A stretch of DNA of 64,000 nt from Phyto melanocephala (Eukaryota > Arthropoda > Insecta > Diptera > Rhinophoridae): contig OW799235.1 in the NCBI GenBank assembly GCA_941918925.1, positions 43,306,701 to 43,370,700 on the forward strand, written 5' to 3'. The translations under genes and the position numbers were made by a program. Below the pieces are notes generated by a model, which saw nothing but the letters and a program-made list of their open reading frames with translations, searched no databases and had not been told where the DNA came from. Within the stretch, counting starts at the first letter, position 1, and the number at the start of each line of letters is the position of its first letter. Below, in pieces: positions 53,035 to 63,925 of this stretch.

Positions 53035-53521
53035 AAACAACAAAAATTCATTGCATTCATTATCGGGAATGTACACTTTTAAAAATTTTACATATATTTT
53101 TCAACACTTCTAATTTGAGCCAATATATTACCATCGCATCTCTTCAAATATTTGTAAAACTCTAGGCAATCCATATCAAAATTATATACCCTTACTATAT
53201 TTTTTGTTCAAGACTTTCTTCTATATCTGGAAAAAAACTTTATGAAAAACACACAGCTGACAAGCAGACTCCTTTGCCGAACTTTTTTAAAATAAAAGAC
53301 AAGTTAAAATAGGCCACTTCGATAAAAAGCGACAATTAAGGATAATAAAACTAATTTTGTACAAAGAGAAGTTTTAAAATTGTACTTTTTCAAAACTAAT
53401 TGTACGAGCACATAAATCTTTTTTTTATACATTTTGTGACCTGTGATTTAAAGTTTAAATGTAAGAAAAAACTTCAGGGAAGGTGCAAAAAGCCGGACAT
53501 TTGCTAAAAAAGAAGTAGGAC

Positions 53522-54964
53522 CGCTGTTGCCAACTTTTTCCAAAAAAATATCGCTAAAACAAGTAGAAAAATAGCTAGAAAATAGCTAAAAATTATCAAA
53601 ATTTTAGCGATAAATCTCTAATTTTTTTTTTTTTTCAAATTCTTGCATAAATTTAATAAAAAATAGCCAAGTTTTTGTCCTTTTATTTTATTGCGCGGGA
53701 AATTTAGCGTTTTATCGCTAAGTTTTTCTTCTATAATGACAGAAGGAAAAAAATAAAAGTACAGTAATTTTTATTACGAAGGCAGCTTTTATTATTTATA
53801 TTTTAATACATAATTTACATATGTATGAAGGTATGTAAAAAATTTAAGAAACATATGTATGTACGTACACATGTGTACGTTATACAAGAATTTAAAATAA
53901 TAATGTTTATCAAGTATTACTAATTACTTTATATTTATAATATGCATACTAAAAACATTTTGGGATTTATTCACTAAAAGTCTAAAGCCAATATTCTATG
54001 TTCTCGCTTTCACATGTAAAATTGTAATTTAGTTTCTTTAATGTTGATTTAGGTATATCGTAATTGAAGCTGTCGCATCGGCAACTTCAGCCAAGCTTAG
54101 AAATGTTAACACAATTTGTTGTTTTTCGGTACTGAAAATAATTAATTAAATACCTATGTATATCAAAAAGAATATTTATTTTAAATTTATGTACCACTTG
54201 ATGACACCAACGTCTATTGATTTATTTCCTAATACACTATATTTAGAACCTGATACATCGTTTCTAACTTCCATTAAGAGATGGGCCACTAAAACATTTT
54301 TATTTATCGCTAAGCATTTGGTTCTATAAATACGGTTTTCATGCGTTCCATCGAAATCTTTTTTACATAAATCACTCAGGTGATCAATTAAATTGATTGA
54401 CGTATGTTGAGATATAAATGAAGCCTTCTTTTAATTTAAATTTTTTCCAATATAACCCTTTCACCGATGCAGATAACTTTTGTTTAACTTGTGTTTTTAC
54501 AATTTCGCAGACAGGGAGCACCTGCATCAATATCCTTTTGTATCGTTTTTTAATCTTGCATTACCCAGGACTTAAATTTTAAATGGCTTAACCATGCACA
54601 AGTTTTTGATTTTATTAGTTTTTATTTGCAATATTTCTAATTTCTTCCAAGCAATTTTTAAATTTTTTTTTTTTTTTTGTAATTCACAAACTCAAAACTG
54701 AAATTATTCGGGCTATAAATTTTGCAAGATAAAATTGGTTTTTGAATTTTAATGTATGTGGTTTATGGCTTTCAGATGCCATAATCTGTATTAAAGTGTA
54801 TTGAAAAAGTGTATTGTATACAACAAATGTATTTAAAACACATTAAAAACTAACATCGCAAAAATCGCTAGATTTCCCGCTAATTGCTAAATCATATTTT
54901 TTCCCACAAAAAATGTTTAAAAATCGCTAGATTTGACGAGAAAATAGCTGAAATGGCAACAGTG
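53522..54964 (-). mobile_element. hAT element nested in the outer hAT
   Basis: The 8-bp target duplication AGTAGGAC (53514-53521, 54965-54972) flanks ends CGCTGTTGCCAAC and, inverted, CACTGTTGCCATT. 1443 bp, with a transposase fragment on the minus strand at 54178-54416. Confidence 0.82.
54178..54416 (-). pseudogene. hAT transposase fragment (first catalytic block degraded)
   Basis: About 78 open codons: ISQHTSINLIDHLSDLCKK, THENRIYRTKCLAINKNV, LVAHLLMEVRNDVSGSKYSV and LGNKSIDVGVIKW. In the family the last segment reads like 'I(I/V)DESTDVS..K'; here the catalytic Asp position is changed (GNKSID). The rest of the protein was not found. Confidence 0.6.
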
Positions 54965-55034
54965 AGTAGGACAGCCCCGGATGCCCTAAAAAAGAGGACG
55001 GGGTCCGGGGAAAAGAGGACGGATGGCAACCCTA

Positions 55035-55384
55035 ACTATAGCCAACTTCCATACCTAACGCCTTGTCAAAATTGGATTTTCCAATTGCAAAGCGTTGCCG
55101 CCGCGGTATTTCTATTTGTTTCATTCAAATTTTATGAACATTAGAATTTTTGACACCTAAAAACGCTTGCCGCTTTTGTTTAGGTTTGGCTGTAAAGGAC
55201 AATGCTGGACTGCATAGAAGAAATACTTAAAAATATTTGTTTTTTATATATTTACATACATAGTTTCATTAAATGTGTAGCTTTTTTTACCATTATCAGG
55301 GAGAGGTAATTTTTTTTTAATTATTTGTATGCATCTATCAAACTTAATTTTTTATCTACAATTTATAATTTGCAATTGGCTTAA
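55035..55384. other. Spacer
   Basis: No gene recognised. It ends with the piggyBac target TTAA (55381-55384). Confidence 0.45.
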
Positions 55385-56117
55385 CCCTTTCGACCCGACA
55401 TTCGAATAACAATGCTAAAATAAAATTTTTGATATCAGCAGGTTATTTAAGCAATATATAACTTGTTGGTAAAAGAAAAAATTTGAAAACTATTATTGGG
55501 GGGCTTTTAAGCAAAAGGCACCACTTGCAACAGAGCTTTCGTCGTCTGGTGAATCTTCGTTGTCGCTGAAAACAGATACATCATTTGGTACAAATTCTTC
55601 AGAGTTTCCTCCAGAAAAATCTGCTAAATCGCTAGTACTATCAGCTTCATCATCTAAAACTTTTCGAATGTCTTCGGGATCCATTTTCTCGGAAAATAAA
55701 ACATTTTCTTGAAGACAGCATATCATACTCAACGGACGAATGGTACATATGTGTACCACCATACCATACGAATGATACATATGGTACATATAGGTAGCAT
55801 AAAACAAATGTTTGTTTATAAATATTTACCTGCCGCAAAAATTTTAATTCTTCTTTATTTTGAATATTTTCTGCAATTTTACGCACAATATTATGCAAAA
55901 ACCAATTAGACACTTCGCTATAGTTGCGTTTCAAGTCACAAAAACGGTACCGTAAATATAAAAAACAAAAAAAAACATAACGGCACATACTGGAATGTAT
56001 TCAAGAGAACTTAAAGGCTATATGGTACTTTTCACAACCAAGCAACATTAAATTTGAACCTTTGAGAGATGTTTAAACTTTAAGTGGTACACATATGTAC
56101 TATCCGGGTCGAAAGGG
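55385..56117 (-). mobile_element. piggyBac element, internal deletion derivative
   Basis: Perfect 13-bp TIRs CCCTTTCGACCCG / CGGGTCGAAAGGG are flanked by TTAA on both sides (55381-55384, 56118-56121). 733 bp. The N-terminus of a piggyBac-type transposase remains on the minus strand. Confidence 0.92.
55493..55684 (-). pseudogene. piggyBac transposase N-terminal remnant
   Basis: 63 codons from MDPEDIRKVLDDEAD through SGGNSEEFVPND to a stop; strongly acidic and Ser-rich, as is the disordered N-terminus of piggyBac transposases. The catalytic DDD domain is deleted. The ATG at 55684 is chosen because the acidic family-like sequence begins there; an upstream in-frame Met adds only unrelated sequence. 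Confidence 0.7.
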
Positions 56118-56195
56118 TTAAAACGTTTTAAAAAATACCAAACCGAAAATACTTATATAGTTTTTACTTTAAGTTGTTGTAAAAATTTAAAAAAT

Positions 56196-56906
56196 AACAA
56201 GTAACAGTGCTATATTCGGCCGTGCCGAATCTTATATACCCTTTACAACGTGTAGTCATGCTATAACAATTGTTTGTATCACCATTCATCCCATATAAAA
56301 TACGTGCATATGTATATACTGGTTAGAATATATGTGGCATCGAATCCCAGATGAGCCAAAAAAAAAATTTATTTTATTTTATTTAATATATTATTTATAT
56401 TTTATTATTTTTTTATATTTTTTTTAAATTTTTTTTTAAATTTTTTTAAAATTTTTTTTTTGTAGTTTTTTTTATTATTTTTTTCTTATTTTTAATATTT
56501 TTTTTTGTAATTTTTTTTGTTTGGTATGTTTTTTACATGTATGTATGTATGTATGTATGTTGTTGTAATTGTGAAAAAAACGAGGTGGTCGTGGTTTTTT
56601 GCTCATATCTCAGAAAGTTATGGGGCGATTGTGCTGAATTTCAATAGCGATTCATTCCTGGATATTTTCAAGAGATTGATACCATGTACAGATCTGAGGA
56701 ACATATAGTTGCTTCTAAAAGATGATTTCAACCAACACACGGACAGACGGGCAGACGGACAGACGGTCAGGGCTTAATCGACTCCTCTATTCATAAGCTT
56801 TCAGAAAATATACACTTTATGGGGTCGGAAATGAAAATTGTAGAAATTACAAACGGAATGACAAAGCTATATATACCCTTGTGCACCACAGGTGAAGGGT
56901 ATAAAA
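56196..56906 (+). repeat. TATACCC-type dispersed repeat, subfamily A, full copy
   Basis: The clearest complete copy: AACAAGTAACAGTGCTAT, palindrome ATTCGGCCGTGCCGAAT, TTATATACCC, A/T-rich centre, 'gaggtggtcgtggttttttg', 'gacagacgggcagacgg', 'tatggggtcggaaatgaaaa', and terminal hairpin ACCCTTGTGCACCACAGGTG followed by AAGGGTATAAAA. About 711 bp. Confidence 0.85.
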
Positions 56907-56988
56907 AATATAGTGTGACATATAAAGGCGTTTATGACAAAACAAAATGCATGTGTTTTAATTGTTGGCTCAACGCTTGCCTTTCTTG

Positions 56989-57368
56989 TAGAGCTGGCAA
57001 GCTATCGATAATAACACCATTCGACATTTTCAATGGCTTTTTGGAAAACTATTGATGGTATCGAATTCTTTTAGTTATTTATGTGTATTTTAAATGGAAG
57101 AAAACTAATATATTACAAGATCTTGGTAGAGTTCAGAGTGGTTTTATTATGAAAAAACTCTAAACTTTTGAATTACCTCGTCGCGCCTTTTTTTTATAGA
57201 ATAGTTCGTGTTTTAAAATCAAACTCGCTGTTATATAAAAGCCGCCGCAACTTTATCAGTCTTTTTCAAATTTAGTAAAACAGTTTTTAAACGATAGTAT
57301 TATAAAAAAAACGATAATCAAATGAAAACAAAGCTATCGATAGCACTATTAATAGTTATCCAGCTCTA
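56989..57368. mobile_element. Small hAT-like MITE
   Basis: TAGAGCTGG...CTATCGATA at the left is inverted at the right (TATCGATAG...CCAGCTCTA). 380 bp with no coding capacity. Flanking octamers (ctttcttg / ctctctcc) agree poorly, so the target duplication is not confirmed. Confidence 0.5.
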
Positions 57369-57379
57369 CTCTCTCCATA

Positions 57380-57934
57380 ATGCCATGTTCACACGGCAAT
57401 ATAAATCTCGTGGTTCGCACTCTGAATCTCGAATGCAAACCCTACCGTTCAGACGATAGTTCTTGTTTCACTTTGACTTTTTTATTTTATTTTTTTTTTC
57501 AATTATTTAACGCGGCTTTTTATTTTTTCTGAGGTTTATTGAAACACAGTCTTTGATTGAAGTCATTCTTCTACAGCTTAAAATATGTTCCACTATTTCT
57601 CTTTTTTCCATTTTAATTTAAATATATATGTTTACATATATATTTTTTATTTGCAACATGATTTTTTTTAATTCTTTACACACAATATTTTTTTTGTTTT
57701 CCTTTGTTTATGTTTTGTTTTTGACTGCCAGTACAGATAAATTAGCGATTTTTTGTTATCAAAATTGGAGATGATAGTAAATTCTTCGAGATTTGCAACA
57801 AGATTGAAAATGAACCATGAAGATTCGCTCTCAAAATTTTGTATGGCGAATCTTGTAGATTTAATCAAGATTCGGTCGCGAACCTTGAATGAGAGAGCGA
57901 ACCTCGAATTTTGCTGTCCGTGTTAACATGCTAT
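57380..57934. mobile_element. MITE with TTCACACGG-type ends, copy 1
   Basis: ATGCCATGTTCACACGGCA at the left, and CCGTGTTAACATGCTAT at the right as its inverse, extending into subterminal GTTCGC/GCGAAC blocks ('gtggttcgcactctgaatct' and 'agagagcgaacctcga'). 555 bp, non-coding. Confidence 0.65.
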
Positions 57935-57957
57935 AAGGTTTGGCTGTTAGGTCTATT

Positions 57958-59161
57958 ATGCCATGTTCACACGGCAATATGAATCTCGTGGTTCGCTCTC
58001 TGAATCTCGAATGCGAACCCTACCGTTCAGACGATAGTTCTTGTTTCACTTTGACTTTTTTATTTTTTTTTGCAATTATTTAACGGGGGTTTTTTTTTTT
58101 TCTGAGGTTTATTGAAACACAGTCTTTGATTGGTCATTCTTCTACACTTTAAAATATGTTTCACTATTTCTCTTTTTTTCCATTTTAATTTAAATATACA
58201 TACATAAGTATATGTTTACACATATATTTTTTATTTCCAACATGATTTTCTTTAATTCTTTACACACAATTTTTATACCCTTCACCTGTGGTGCACAAGG
58301 GTATATATAGCTTTGTCATTCCGTTTGTAATTTCTACAATTTTCATTTCCGACATAAAGTATATATTTTCTGAAAGCTTATGAATAGAGGAGTCGATTAA
58401 GCCCTGACCGTCTGCCCGTCTGTCCGTGTGTTGGTTGAAATCAACTTTTAGAAGCAACTATATGTTCCTCAGATCTGTATATGGTATCAATCTCTTGGAA
58501 ATATCCAGGAATGAATCGCTATTGAAATTCAGCACAATCGCCCCATAACTTTCTGAGATATGAGCAAAAAACCACGACCACCTCGTTTTTTTCACAATTA
58601 CAACAACATACATACATACATACATACATGTAAAAAACATACCAAACAAAAAAAATTACAAAAAAAAATATTAAAAATAAGAAAAAAATAATAAAAAAAC
58701 TACAAAAAAAAAATTTTAAAAAAATTGAAAAAAAAATTTAAAAAAAATATAAAAAAATAATAAAATATAAATAATATATTAAATAAAATAAAATTTTTTT
58801 GGCTCAGCTGGGATTCGATGCCACATTTATTCTAACGTTTACGTATGCACGTATTTTATATGGGATGAATGGTGATACAAACAATTGCACAATAGCACTG
58901 TTACTTGTTTTTTTTTTTTTTTGTTTTCCTTTGTTTGTGTTTTGTTTTTAACAGCCAGTACAGATAAATTAGCGATTTTTTGTTATCAAAATTGGAGATA
59001 ATAGTAAATTCTTCGAGATTCGCAACAAGATTCAAAATGAACCATGAAGATTCGCTCTCAAAATTTTGTATGGCGAATCATGTAGATTTAATCAAGATTC
59101 GGTCGCGAACCTTGAATGAGAGAGCGAACCTCGAATTTTGCTGTCCGTGTGAACATGCTAT
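57958..59161. mobile_element. MITE with TTCACACGG-type ends, copy 2, interrupted
   Basis: Same element 23 bp downstream in the same orientation, with a dispersed repeat (58274-58907) inserted at its central T-run. Copy 1 supplies the empty site. Confidence 0.65.
58274..58907 (-). repeat. TATACCC-type dispersed repeat inside MITE copy 2
   Basis: TATACCCTTCACCTGTGG... to ...ATAGCACTGTTACTTG; a deletion has removed the GAAGGGTATATAAGATTCGG palindrome region ('caattgcac|aatagcactg'). Confidence 0.8.
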
Positions 59162-59666
59162 TTGCCGCCAAATACAATTTTTATATTAGCCGCCACCCAA
59201 ATATATTGACAACCGGCTTCTCGTTTACGTTTACATGTTAAAATTTAAAAATCTTATCTTATCATACTATTTTTTCAGTCATTGATTAGAAAGATAAATA
59301 AATTTCACCTTAGTGTAAAATTTTAGTTTTTTTTTCGAATTATCATTTGAAATATAACAAATGAAAAATATGTTTCACTGAAAATAATTTAAAAAATACA
59401 TATAATCGCATATACGTACAATGTACATAATATAAGTACATATAAATAATATAGTTATAAGTTGGAAGCTAGTTGCATTATATGTATAACAAATTAACAT
59501 ATTTGGCGTATTGACTTAAGAAAAATATACATACATACATATGTATTGTAAATAAGGTAATTTTTTAAACATACTTAATATTATAAGTATTTTTAAATTT
59601 TCTTTAGCTATTAATTATTTTTACTTTCAAGATAAAAACCTATATCCGATTTTTTTTTGTTTGGCA
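59162..59666. other. Non-coding, apparently unique sequence
   Basis: No repeat family recognised. A T-rich tract followed by 'tttctttag' near 59595-59604 could be a splice acceptor upstream of the possible exon at 59667. Confidence 0.4.
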
Positions 59667-59794
59667 ATGATACGCTTGTTTGGAGTAGTAGCATATATAC
59701 TATTAATTTTAACATTTTGCCGTTGTGATATATTTGCAATTAATAACAACAGAAGCTGGACAACGACAAATTCGAATGAGAATCATGAGAAAGA
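59667..59794 (+). CDS. Possible host first coding exon with signal peptide
   Basis: ATG followed by MIRLFGVVAYILLILTFCRC then DIFAINNNRSWTTTNSN and ENHEKE: a short basic start, a ~14-residue hydrophobic core and a small-residue region near residues 20-24, as in secretory signal peptides. The open stretch meets a strong splice donor GA|GTAAGT at 59795, one base before an in-frame TAA. The surroundings lack recognisable transposons, unlike the rest of the window. No downstream exon was identified and the protein is not recognised, so this could be chance. Confidence 0.4.
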
Positions 59795-60352
59795 GTAAGT
59801 ATTAAAAAAAAAAATATATATGTATGCATGAATGTATGTATTAGAAGTATGTCCATAACGTGAATCACTCGTGAACAAGATCGATTTTATAATTGTACGC
59901 GCGTGAGTTAGCGTAATTACAAAATAAAACTCTGTGCGTGAATACAAACATAACACGTGCAAATTTATTAAGAATAATATATGTATGTACATATGTTAAA
60001 ATTTAAAAAAGAAGACAGAAATGTTCAAATGTAGTATAAAAAAGCATGTAGGTATTTCTTCTTCCTATAGTTAAGTTTTATCTGGAATATTTTATTCGAT
60101 TAAATTTAAGATATACTTTTTGTTTATAGGCCAGTATGCAGATTTACCTGAATTTCAGTTTCTATAAGAAGTACATACATATATATGTATGTGTGGTTTC
60201 AGGCTTAAACAATTTTTCAGGATACTTTCCGTTTTTAATTTAGTACTTGAAACTGGTTACCTAATACAGGGACGTCTTTCACCTTGCGGAGAATTTTTCC
60301 GTCAACTGAAAAATTAAAGTTTTGACAATTGTTTGGTCAAGGAATTTTTGAC
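59795..60352. other. Non-coding; intron or intergenic
   Basis: No gene recognised. AT-rich with short TATG microsatellite-like patches. Confidence 0.4.
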
Positions 60353-60455
60353 GTTACTTACCTACTGTTGCCACATGCAAGTGAAAAAAACCAATACACT
60401 AACACTTTTTTACTAACACAACTACACTTTGACAACCTGCGACTCAGCTTGCGAA
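60353..60455 (+). repeat. Direct repeat 'tgccacatgcaagtg', copy 1
   Basis: About 100 bp ('ttacctactgttgccacatg' ... 'gcgactcagcttgcgaag') repeated at 61345-61452 with few changes. Confidence 0.8.
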
Positions 60456-60975
60456 GAAACAAAAACATAAACAAAACAATTCGGGTTTTGTTCTTAGTCT
60501 TTGCTTTGACGGTATGTTTCGTTTGAGTACGAAACAAGAATGAAACGTTTGCAGAACAAAAATAATATAAGAATCATAATAACAATGCACCATTACCAAT
60601 TCGCAAACTATAGTCAGTGACTTCATATCGTTATTAGGATCATAAAATTAATGTAGGTAGGTAAAATGTTAAAAAATTCCCAACAACAAGCAGCAATAAA
60701 CATGTAGATTTTTCATGTAAAGAGCAAATCAATCAGCAAACGTTTTGAAACGTTTGCAGAAAGTATTGTACTGTATTGTTTTGCATGTTACATATTGAAG
60801 CTGAGTACTTTTCGATTCTGGTTTTGTTTGCACTCATAGTACAAAACAATACAAAAGAAAATGCATGTACCGTTATTCTGGGTTTTGTTTCGTTTTGTTT
60901 TCCCTCTCTGAAATGATCGAAACAAAACTATTGGAAACGTTTCCTTTTGTTTGTTTTCGTACTCTGAGTGTTGCT

Positions 60976-61350
60976 AACACTGAGTTTTTTGTTAACTCAC
61001 TAATATATCATACAATTGTGGTAAATAATTCAGCTAATTTTTTTAATAAATATGTATATATGTATATGAAGAATATTAAGAAAAAAATATAAATATTCAT
61101 TTAAAATGTAAGTTTTAATATAAATATCAATATTTAATAAAAAAAATTATATTAAAATGTTACATGTCTAAAGGTAACGTTCAATAGTGACTATTGACAA
61201 CACTTAATTACCAATTGAAGCAGCGCCATTTGTGTTAAATTTGTTTGAAGTTTATTTGTTGACGACATTTTAAAAATGAACTTGCACTGTGCTGTGTAGC
61301 CACTCAAAAATTGCTGTGTTTTTTTGGCATTTCTCCTGATTTTCGTTACC
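60976..61350 (+). repeat. ~375-bp direct duplication, copy 1
   Basis: 'aacactgagttttttgttaa' through 'gcatttctcctgattttcgt'; recurs 546 bp later at 61522-61896 at well above 95% identity by eye. Non-coding. Confidence 0.9.
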
Positions 61351-61452
61351 TACCGTTGCCACATGCAAGTGCAAGTGAAAAAAAACCAATACACTAACAC
61401 TTTTTTACTAACACAACTACACTTTGGTAACCTGCGACTCAGCTTGCGAAGA
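61345..61452 (+). repeat. Direct repeat 'tgccacatgcaagtg', copy 2
   Basis: Second copy of the 60353 segment, with a 6-bp internal duplication (gcaagtgcaagtg). Confidence 0.8.
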
Positions 61453-61521
61453 AATTTTTAAGCAAGTAAAATTTTTACAGTTACGGCAAGTAAAGTGACA
61501 AGCCGAAAAACAGTGTTGTCT

Positions 61522-61896
61522 AATACTGAGTTTTTTGTTAACTCAACAATGTATCATACAATTGTGGTAAATAATTCAGCTAATTTTTTTAATAAATATG
61601 TATATATGTATATGAAGAATATTAAGAAAAAAATATAAATATTCATTTAAAATGTAAGTTTTAATACAAATATCAATATTTAATAAAAAAAATTATATTA
61701 AAAAGTTACATGTCTAAAGGTAACGTTCAATAGTGGCTATTGACAACACTTAATTACCAATTGAAGCAGCGCCATTTGTTTTAAATTTGTTTGAAGTTTA
61801 TTTGTTTACGACATTTTAAAAATGAACTTGCACTGTGCTGTGTAGCCACTCAAAAAATTTTTGTGTTTTTTTTGGCATTTCTCCTGATTTTCGTTA
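61522..61896 (+). repeat. ~375-bp direct duplication, copy 2
   Basis: See 60976-61350. The intervening 171 bp contains the second 'tgccacatgcaagtg' repeat. Confidence 0.9.
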
Positions 61897-62004
61897 GTAA
61901 TACGTATACACTACTTGCAAGTAAATACTTGCCTGTGGCAACGTAGGGTTAGTAATACGTATACACTACTTGCAAGTAAATACTTGCTTGTGGCAACGTA
62001 GGGT
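61894..62004 (+). repeat. 55-bp tandem duplication
   Basis: 'gttagtaatacgtatacact' to 'tgtggcaacgtagg' occurs twice head to tail with one difference. Confidence 0.9.
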
Positions 62005-62356
62005 TATTTACGCATTTTTTTGTCATTTGCTTACAGGCAAACAAACTTTTTTGCACGATTATTTTCCGTGTACATTTAGCAGCGATACTAAATTAGCGCT
62101 TATTGCATTAGAATTAGCGCGTTTCACCTTTTTTTACAAACGCAGTAGATTAGCGCGATCTATTAAAATTATTGAAATTATGTCATATATTTTCTAACAT
62201 TTATTAATTTTAAAATGATTAAGTACATTTTTAATTTTTTGGTCATTTCGTTGAATTTATGACTTATTTAGTGAAAATTTAAGTACCAACTAAACCAAAT
62301 ACTCGAAAGAAATTTTATTTATTTATTATTCTTAATTTCTTTATTATTTGTTTTTT
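62005..62356. other. Non-coding stretch
   Basis: No gene recognised; AT-rich, with 'ttagcgc' words repeated near 62090-62160. Confidence 0.4.
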
Positions 62357-63071
62357 TATACCTTTCACCTGTGGTGCACAAGGGTATATATAGCTTTGTC
62401 ATTCCGTTTGTAATTTCTACAATTTTCATTTCCGACCCCATAAAGTATATATTTTCTGAAAGCTTATGAATAGAGGAGTCGATTAAGCCCTGACCGTCTG
62501 TCCGTCTGCCCGTCTGTCCGTGTGTTGGTTGAAATCAACTTTTAGAAGCAACTATATGTTCCTCAGATTTCTATATGGTATCAATCTCTTGGAAATATTC
62601 AGGAATGAATCGCTATTGAAATTCAGCACAATCGCCCTATAACTTTCTGAGATATGAGCAAAAAACCACGACCACCTCGTTCTTTTACACAATTACAACA
62701 ACAACATACATACATAAATATTTATATGTAAAAACCATAGAAAAAAAGAAGAAATTACAAAAAGAAAAAATAATAAAAAAAATTACAAAAAAAAAAATTT
62801 TAAATAATTTAAAAAAAAATTAAAAAAATTTTTTTTAAAAAAATTTTTTAAAAAAATTTAAAAAAAAAATATAAAAACAAAATATAAATAATATATTAAA
62901 TAAAATTTTTTGGCTCAGCTGGGATTCGATGCCACATTTATTCTAACCAGTATATACATATGTACGTATTTGATATGAGATGAATGGTGATACAAACAAT
63001 TGTTATTGCATGACTACACGTTGTGAAGGGTATATAAGATTCGGCATGGCCGAATATAGCACTGTTACTTG
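62357..63071 (-). repeat. TATACCC-type dispersed repeat, tandem copy a
   Basis: Full-length subfamily A copy in minus orientation, TATACCTTTCACC... to ...GCACTGTTACTTG. Confidence 0.85.
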
Positions 63072-63077
63072 TTTTTT

Positions 63078-63784
63078 TATACCCTTCACCTGTGGTGCAC
63101 AAGGGTATATATAGCTTTGTCATTCCGTTTGTAATTTCTACAATTTTCATTTCCGACCCCGTAAAGTATATATTTTATGAAAGCTTATGAATAGAGGAGT
63201 CGATTAAGCCCTGACCGTCTGTCCGTCTGTCCGTGTGTTGGTTGAAATCAACTTTTAGAAGCAACTATATGTTCCTCAGATCTGTATATGGTATCAATCT
63301 CTGGGAAATATCCAGGAATGAATCGCTATTGAAATTCAGCACAATCGCCCCATAACTTTCTGAGATATGAGCAAAAAACCACGACCACCTCGTTTTTTTT
63401 CACAATTACAACAACAACATACATATATACATACATGTGATAAACATACCAAACAAAAAAAAATTACAAAAAAAAATATTAAAAATAAGAAAAAAATAAT
63501 AAAAAAAACTACAAAAAAAAATTAAAAAAAAATTTTTTTTAAATTTTTCTAAAAAAATTTTTTAAAAAAAATTAAAAAAAATACTAAAATATAAATAATA
63601 TATTAAATAAAATAAAATTTTTTTGGCTCAGCTGGGATTCGATGCCACATTTATTCTAACCAGTATATACATATGCACGTATTTTATATGGGATGAATGG
63701 TGATACAAACAATTGTTATTGCATGACTACACGTTGTGAAGGGTATATAAGATTCGGCACGGCCGAATATAGCATTGTTACTTG
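63078..63784 (-). repeat. TATACCC-type dispersed repeat, tandem copy b
   Basis: A second full-length copy directly after copy a, separated only by T residues; same orientation. Confidence 0.85.
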
Positions 63785-63925
63785 TTTAAATTTATTTTTA
63801 TAAAATACATAATCTTAATTTATAATTTTACAATAGGATGTTTTTGAGCGGATAAAGTCATTATAGAGATAATGAAACATAAACGTATGTAGGTACTAGA
63901 CACCTGCATGAATGACATTAAATCG
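63785..63925. other. Spacer
   Basis: Short non-coding segment between repeats. Confidence 0.4.

Larger units (their letters stand above)
50533..55034. mobile_element. hAT element, outer, hosting two further insertions
   Basis: The 8-bp target duplication ACTATAGC (50525-50532, 55035-55042) flanks TIRs TAGGGTTGTCAT / ATGGCAACCCTA, and 'aaagaggac' recurs subterminally on both sides. The interior carries nested dispersed repeats (50763-53034) and a second hAT (53522-54964); what remains is ~0.8 kb with no recognisable transposase, so it is a non-autonomous copy. Confidence 0.85.

Noticed and set aside
56819..57055. 78-codon frame starting MGSEMKIVEITNGMTKLYIP, recurring in several places
   Set aside because: The recurring part is the constant end of the dispersed repeat; the remainder differs at each locus and has no domain.
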